Part shown: piece after piece, positions 61,028 to 64,000 of the stretch
Position numbering within the stretch: the stretch's first letter is position 1
Layout of the letters: each line of letters starts with the position of its first letter
Origin: Taeniopygia guttata
Taxonomy: Eukaryota > Chordata > Aves > Passeriformes > Estrildidae
Reading direction: 5' to 3'
NCBI RefSeq assembly: GCF_048771995.1
Contig: NC_133024.1
Coordinates: forward strand, 28,846,001 to 28,910,000
DNA length: 64,000 nt
Made by a program: the position numbers and the translations under genes
The notes under the pieces: model-generated
Told to the model about the DNA's origin: nothing
What the model saw: the letters and a program-made list of their open reading frames with translations, nothing else
Database searches by the model: none

Positions 61028-63910
61028 ACTGCTGACTCTGCTCAGCTATTTAGAAGGTAATAGAAGAATGGAATAGAGAAGAAAATGGGTTTACATGTCT
61101 CCATATTTCTGTCTTGCATACCTTTGATAGAAATTGCTTTGTAAATGTAAAACATCTTGAAAACATTGAGGTTTTTCTCTTAACACACAACTCTTCCTCA
61201 GCATCTGTCTCTAAAGGAATGTCAGAATTGGTACTTTCAGGCAACAGACGAAGCTCATCAAAAGTCCTGTACTACAGAGCTCCTATTCCCTGGCTTCTGA
61301 TAGAAGCTTTCCTTAATAAGTGGAAGTATATGCAGATGTATGCTGGACATATGCTCCCAATTTGTGATTGCATCTTGGTCTGTAAGACCAAATCATGCAG
61401 TCAGTTCACCTGAAAACCTTCCTCATGTTGGGTTTCAGGAGTGTGCAATATGTAACAGGCTTTCATCTAGTTTCCTGTCAATTTACCTTGGCTGTTGAAT
61501 TGCCGTTAACATTTTACATTTCTATATTCTTAACCATGTAAAGATGTCAAAACACTTGATGTATCCTATGGAGTGGGACATAATTATTCATCCTAGCAGT
61601 AGCCAAATTTAAGGAGTTGAAATGAAGTCTCATTTAAAATTTCCATAGTTTAATGGGAGCTTGCTTTCAAATCAAGCATGCAAGATTTGAAGACCCTTAA
61701 ATGTTCAAACTAAATACTGGCCAAAATTGCACAAGAAAATACTACTGGACCTCAAAACAGAAAATTGCACTTCCCTTTGTTCTTACATATTCTAACCACA
61801 GAACTCTTTTCCCATCATGAGCTTCTATAGCAATGTCATGTGGTCCAGTTTTATTGAGATTTTTAATTTGGCTCTTTGTGGACAGTTAGCTGATCTAGAA
61901 TAAGACCGACTGGCACACTCATTAGAAATGAGCATTTCCTGTACCACAGCATCTGACTGAATGCAGAAATTTGTCACTTTCCAGGAGCAGCAGGTAGGGT
62001 TAAGTTGTTTAGTGACAATTTGCCATGTTGACAATGCTCTCTTTAGCCCATATATATCCAAATAGTTTACAACTGCCTCTTTCTCAAGATTGTTTTTCCC
62101 ATTGGATATACAAGCAATCACTATGGTGCTGTTTCTCATCCATAAAACAACTCTGTCTGCATGGAATCTTCAGGCAATATGTCTTCTATTGTTCTCTATA
62201 CCCAGATCTTAAGTTTTAATAATAGTAAAATTACAGACGCCACTGATGGCTAGCAGTTTCCAGATGTATGAGGCAAATGATGCTAATGATGCATAGCTAA
62301 GTGAATAAATTCCTCTGCTTAGAGCAGTGATGTCCTAACAATGTGCTCAAGTGGGGCTGTTTCCTTCAACAGACCCTTTGTATTTGCCTTGTCTAAAGGC
62401 TCTTTGTTGATGGAACTGAAGAACACATTAAAATGCTTTTCCTTCATTCCTCATATACAGGTGATGTCAGTGTTCATTAAAATTGTTTTATTTAGAGCTT
62501 GTTTTCAAGCTGGGAGGTGTGTTAGCCTTTTCTTTAGTTAGTGCAGAGAGGTGAAAGAGTCAGTGGTGCTAAATGACGTGTACTGTGTGCCTGGAAGGGT
62601 CACGGAGTTGATTCCTTGCTGTAACTGGACTATACTAACATGTAGTCCTGGTCACAGATTCAACAAACTTTAAATTAATCACACAAACAATAAAAAATAA
62701 ACTAATTTCATTAACAAATTCAGGACCATGAAAAACGTACAAACAATGGCAACAGAAACCAGGCATATTTGTTTCTGTACATGAGGCCGTCTGCTTGATT
62801 CCAACTAAAACTGCTTGGTTGATTTCTGATATCAGCCAGTGGATTTCCCTTAAATGTCATCATGTAACTATTAGGAAACTGCTCCATGTCAGGTTTTCTC
62901 AATGGTCCATAGTGGGAGACTGCTCCAGGTAGGAATTCAGCCTGCTTTGTGTGCCTCTCTCAGAGTGAGAGTTACAGAGTGAACTTGCTGGCTCTCTGGC
63001 TAGTGACATACAGATCTCTGCCACTTATATTGGATGCCTGCCCCTACAGTGTTATGCTTCAAGGAAATTTATTTTCTTAGCACTCACTTAGCAGGATGTC
63101 CCTGTGCTAAGATATTTCTTACTTTTTAAACTTGCATGTGTCACTTGTCTAAATTAATAATGACTGCAGGTTAGTGATTTGTATGACCTCTGAAGGCAGA
63201 AATAGTTAGAGGTACACATTTTGACTTTGATTTCTCTGCAAGTAGTCTATTTTTTAACAGCAATTTCACCCACTTGGGAGCCTTTTCTATATTATGGTAA
63301 ATATTTAGACAGCTGTATTTGAATCAGAACTACAGCAGCATTGAGATCTACATAAAACTTAACATTTCATGGTTTCTGTTCAATTTCCCTTTAAGGGAGG
63401 TTTATAGAATTTTCCCTTTTTAAATGGAAGAACAACGTATCTGAACAGGTGACATCTTTGAGATTCCAGTGAAAGTGTCCATTTATTTCATATTTGCTCT
63501 TCAGATAAATTGTAGTTACAGAAAACAAAAGGAATTCAACCCTATTGCTTGCCTCAGTATCACTTTGGAGATCTGCCATCTGCTTTGACCTCAGTAGCCT
63601 CATTTGCAGCATGAACTGAATGCTTCCAGATCTCAACTTTAGGGCTGCTTTTCAATCAGAAATCCAGAAGGGATTTTTAACATGTCAAAAACACTTACTG
63701 GAAACTGCCTGACCTGTGGTAGCTCAGTTCTAACTCAGAACATTATTCCACAAGTATGAGGGTATTATTTACTGTAAGTAACCCCCCTCCAAACGAGATC
63801 AAAATTTCTAATACTATAAAACAAGCTCCCTAAAGACTAAATGAGAAACTGTAGTTACATTGATTTTCAGGATTATTTAATCTTAATATTCTGGATTTAT
63901 TGGGTCTGTT

Positions 63911-64000
63911 CCTTTTCCTTTTCCTTTTCCTTTTCCTTTTCCTTTTCCTTTTCCTTTTCCTTTTCCTTTTCCTTTTCCTTTTCCTTTTCCTTTTCCTTTT
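63911..64000. repeat. Hexamer microsatellite (CCTTTT)15, continuing past the window
   Basis: Fifteen uninterrupted CCTTTT units (GGAAAA... / AAAAGG on the other strand) occupy the last 90 nt and reach the right edge, so the true length is unknown. Confidence 0.97.

Larger units (their letters stand above)
56546..63910. other. Intergenic region without recognised genes
   Basis: About 7.4 kb, AT-rich, with an A/C-rich block (57048-57130), a 13-bp-stem hairpin (58246-58274), an inverted repeat (59510-59544) and a TA/TG microsatellite (60999-61027). The expected mammalian neighbour EPHB6 was not found on either strand. Confidence 0.5.

Noticed and set aside
47854..64000. Search for EPHB6, the next gene beyond TRPV6 in mammals
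   Set aside because: No receptor kinase, SAM or fibronectin exon was recognised on either strand; it may lie beyond the window or be absent.
1..64000. CRISPR arrays, tRNA or rRNA genes, prophage or bacterial operons
   Set aside because: No regularly spaced repeats, no cloverleaf or rRNA-like sequence, and gene structure is plainly that of a vertebrate with introns.

Overview
The window looks like avian nuclear DNA, probably from a passerine or another neoavian bird. The evidence is several CR1 LINE fragments on both strands, two LTRs resembling avian endogenous-retrovirus families, compact GT-AG introns, and protein-level similarity to the vertebrate KEL / LLCFC1 / TRPV5-6 neighbourhood (human 7q34). 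No bacterial, CRISPR or organellar features were seen.

Layout. (1) 1-1974 (+): the last two coding exons of KEL, an M13-family zinc endopeptidase (Kell blood group protein), ending in the family C-terminal CxxW-type motif (CRIW); the rest of the gene lies to the left of the window. (2) 4159-5718 (-): a small two-exon gene of 109 codons that I identify as the avian counterpart of LLCFC1 (mouse Sof1), a secreted sperm protein needed for sperm-egg fusion in mice. It has a signal peptide, a clean GT-AG junction, and a conserved core (EESFVASSTGE...VIDM). It sits between KEL and TRPV on the opposite strand, as in human. (3) 5719-26339: about 20 kb without recognisable genes, holding an old CR1 copy (about 15.0-15.9 kb), an ERV-type solo LTR (about 20.1-20.4 kb), a 37-nt T tract and a GC-richer open block at 24.4-24.7 kb. 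(4) 26340-47853 (+): complete TRPV6 (TRPV5/6-type epithelial calcium channel), 15 coding exons and 724 codons with every junction in frame. All expected parts are visible: ankyrin repeats, six membrane segments, the pore aspartate in TIIDGP, the N-glycan sequon after S1, the TRP helix and a basic C-terminal helix. (5) 47854-64000: TRPV6 3' UTR (possible poly(A) signal at 51068) and about 13 kb of intergenic DNA with CR1 pieces at 50.1 and 56.2 kb, a second ERV-type LTR at 55.2 kb, AT-rich and AC-rich simple sequence, and a perfect 15-unit hexamer microsatellite running off the right edge.

The three genes do not form a pathway. The shared feature is conserved gene order: KEL (+), LLCFC1 (-), TRPV6 (+). 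The observations I rate highest are the avian LLCFC1/SOF1 model, which is short, divergent and easily missed by annotation pipelines, and the in-frame stop just upstream of the TRPV6 ATG, which argues against the non-AUG N-terminal extension known from mammals. Family and synteny statements are from memory; no database search was run.
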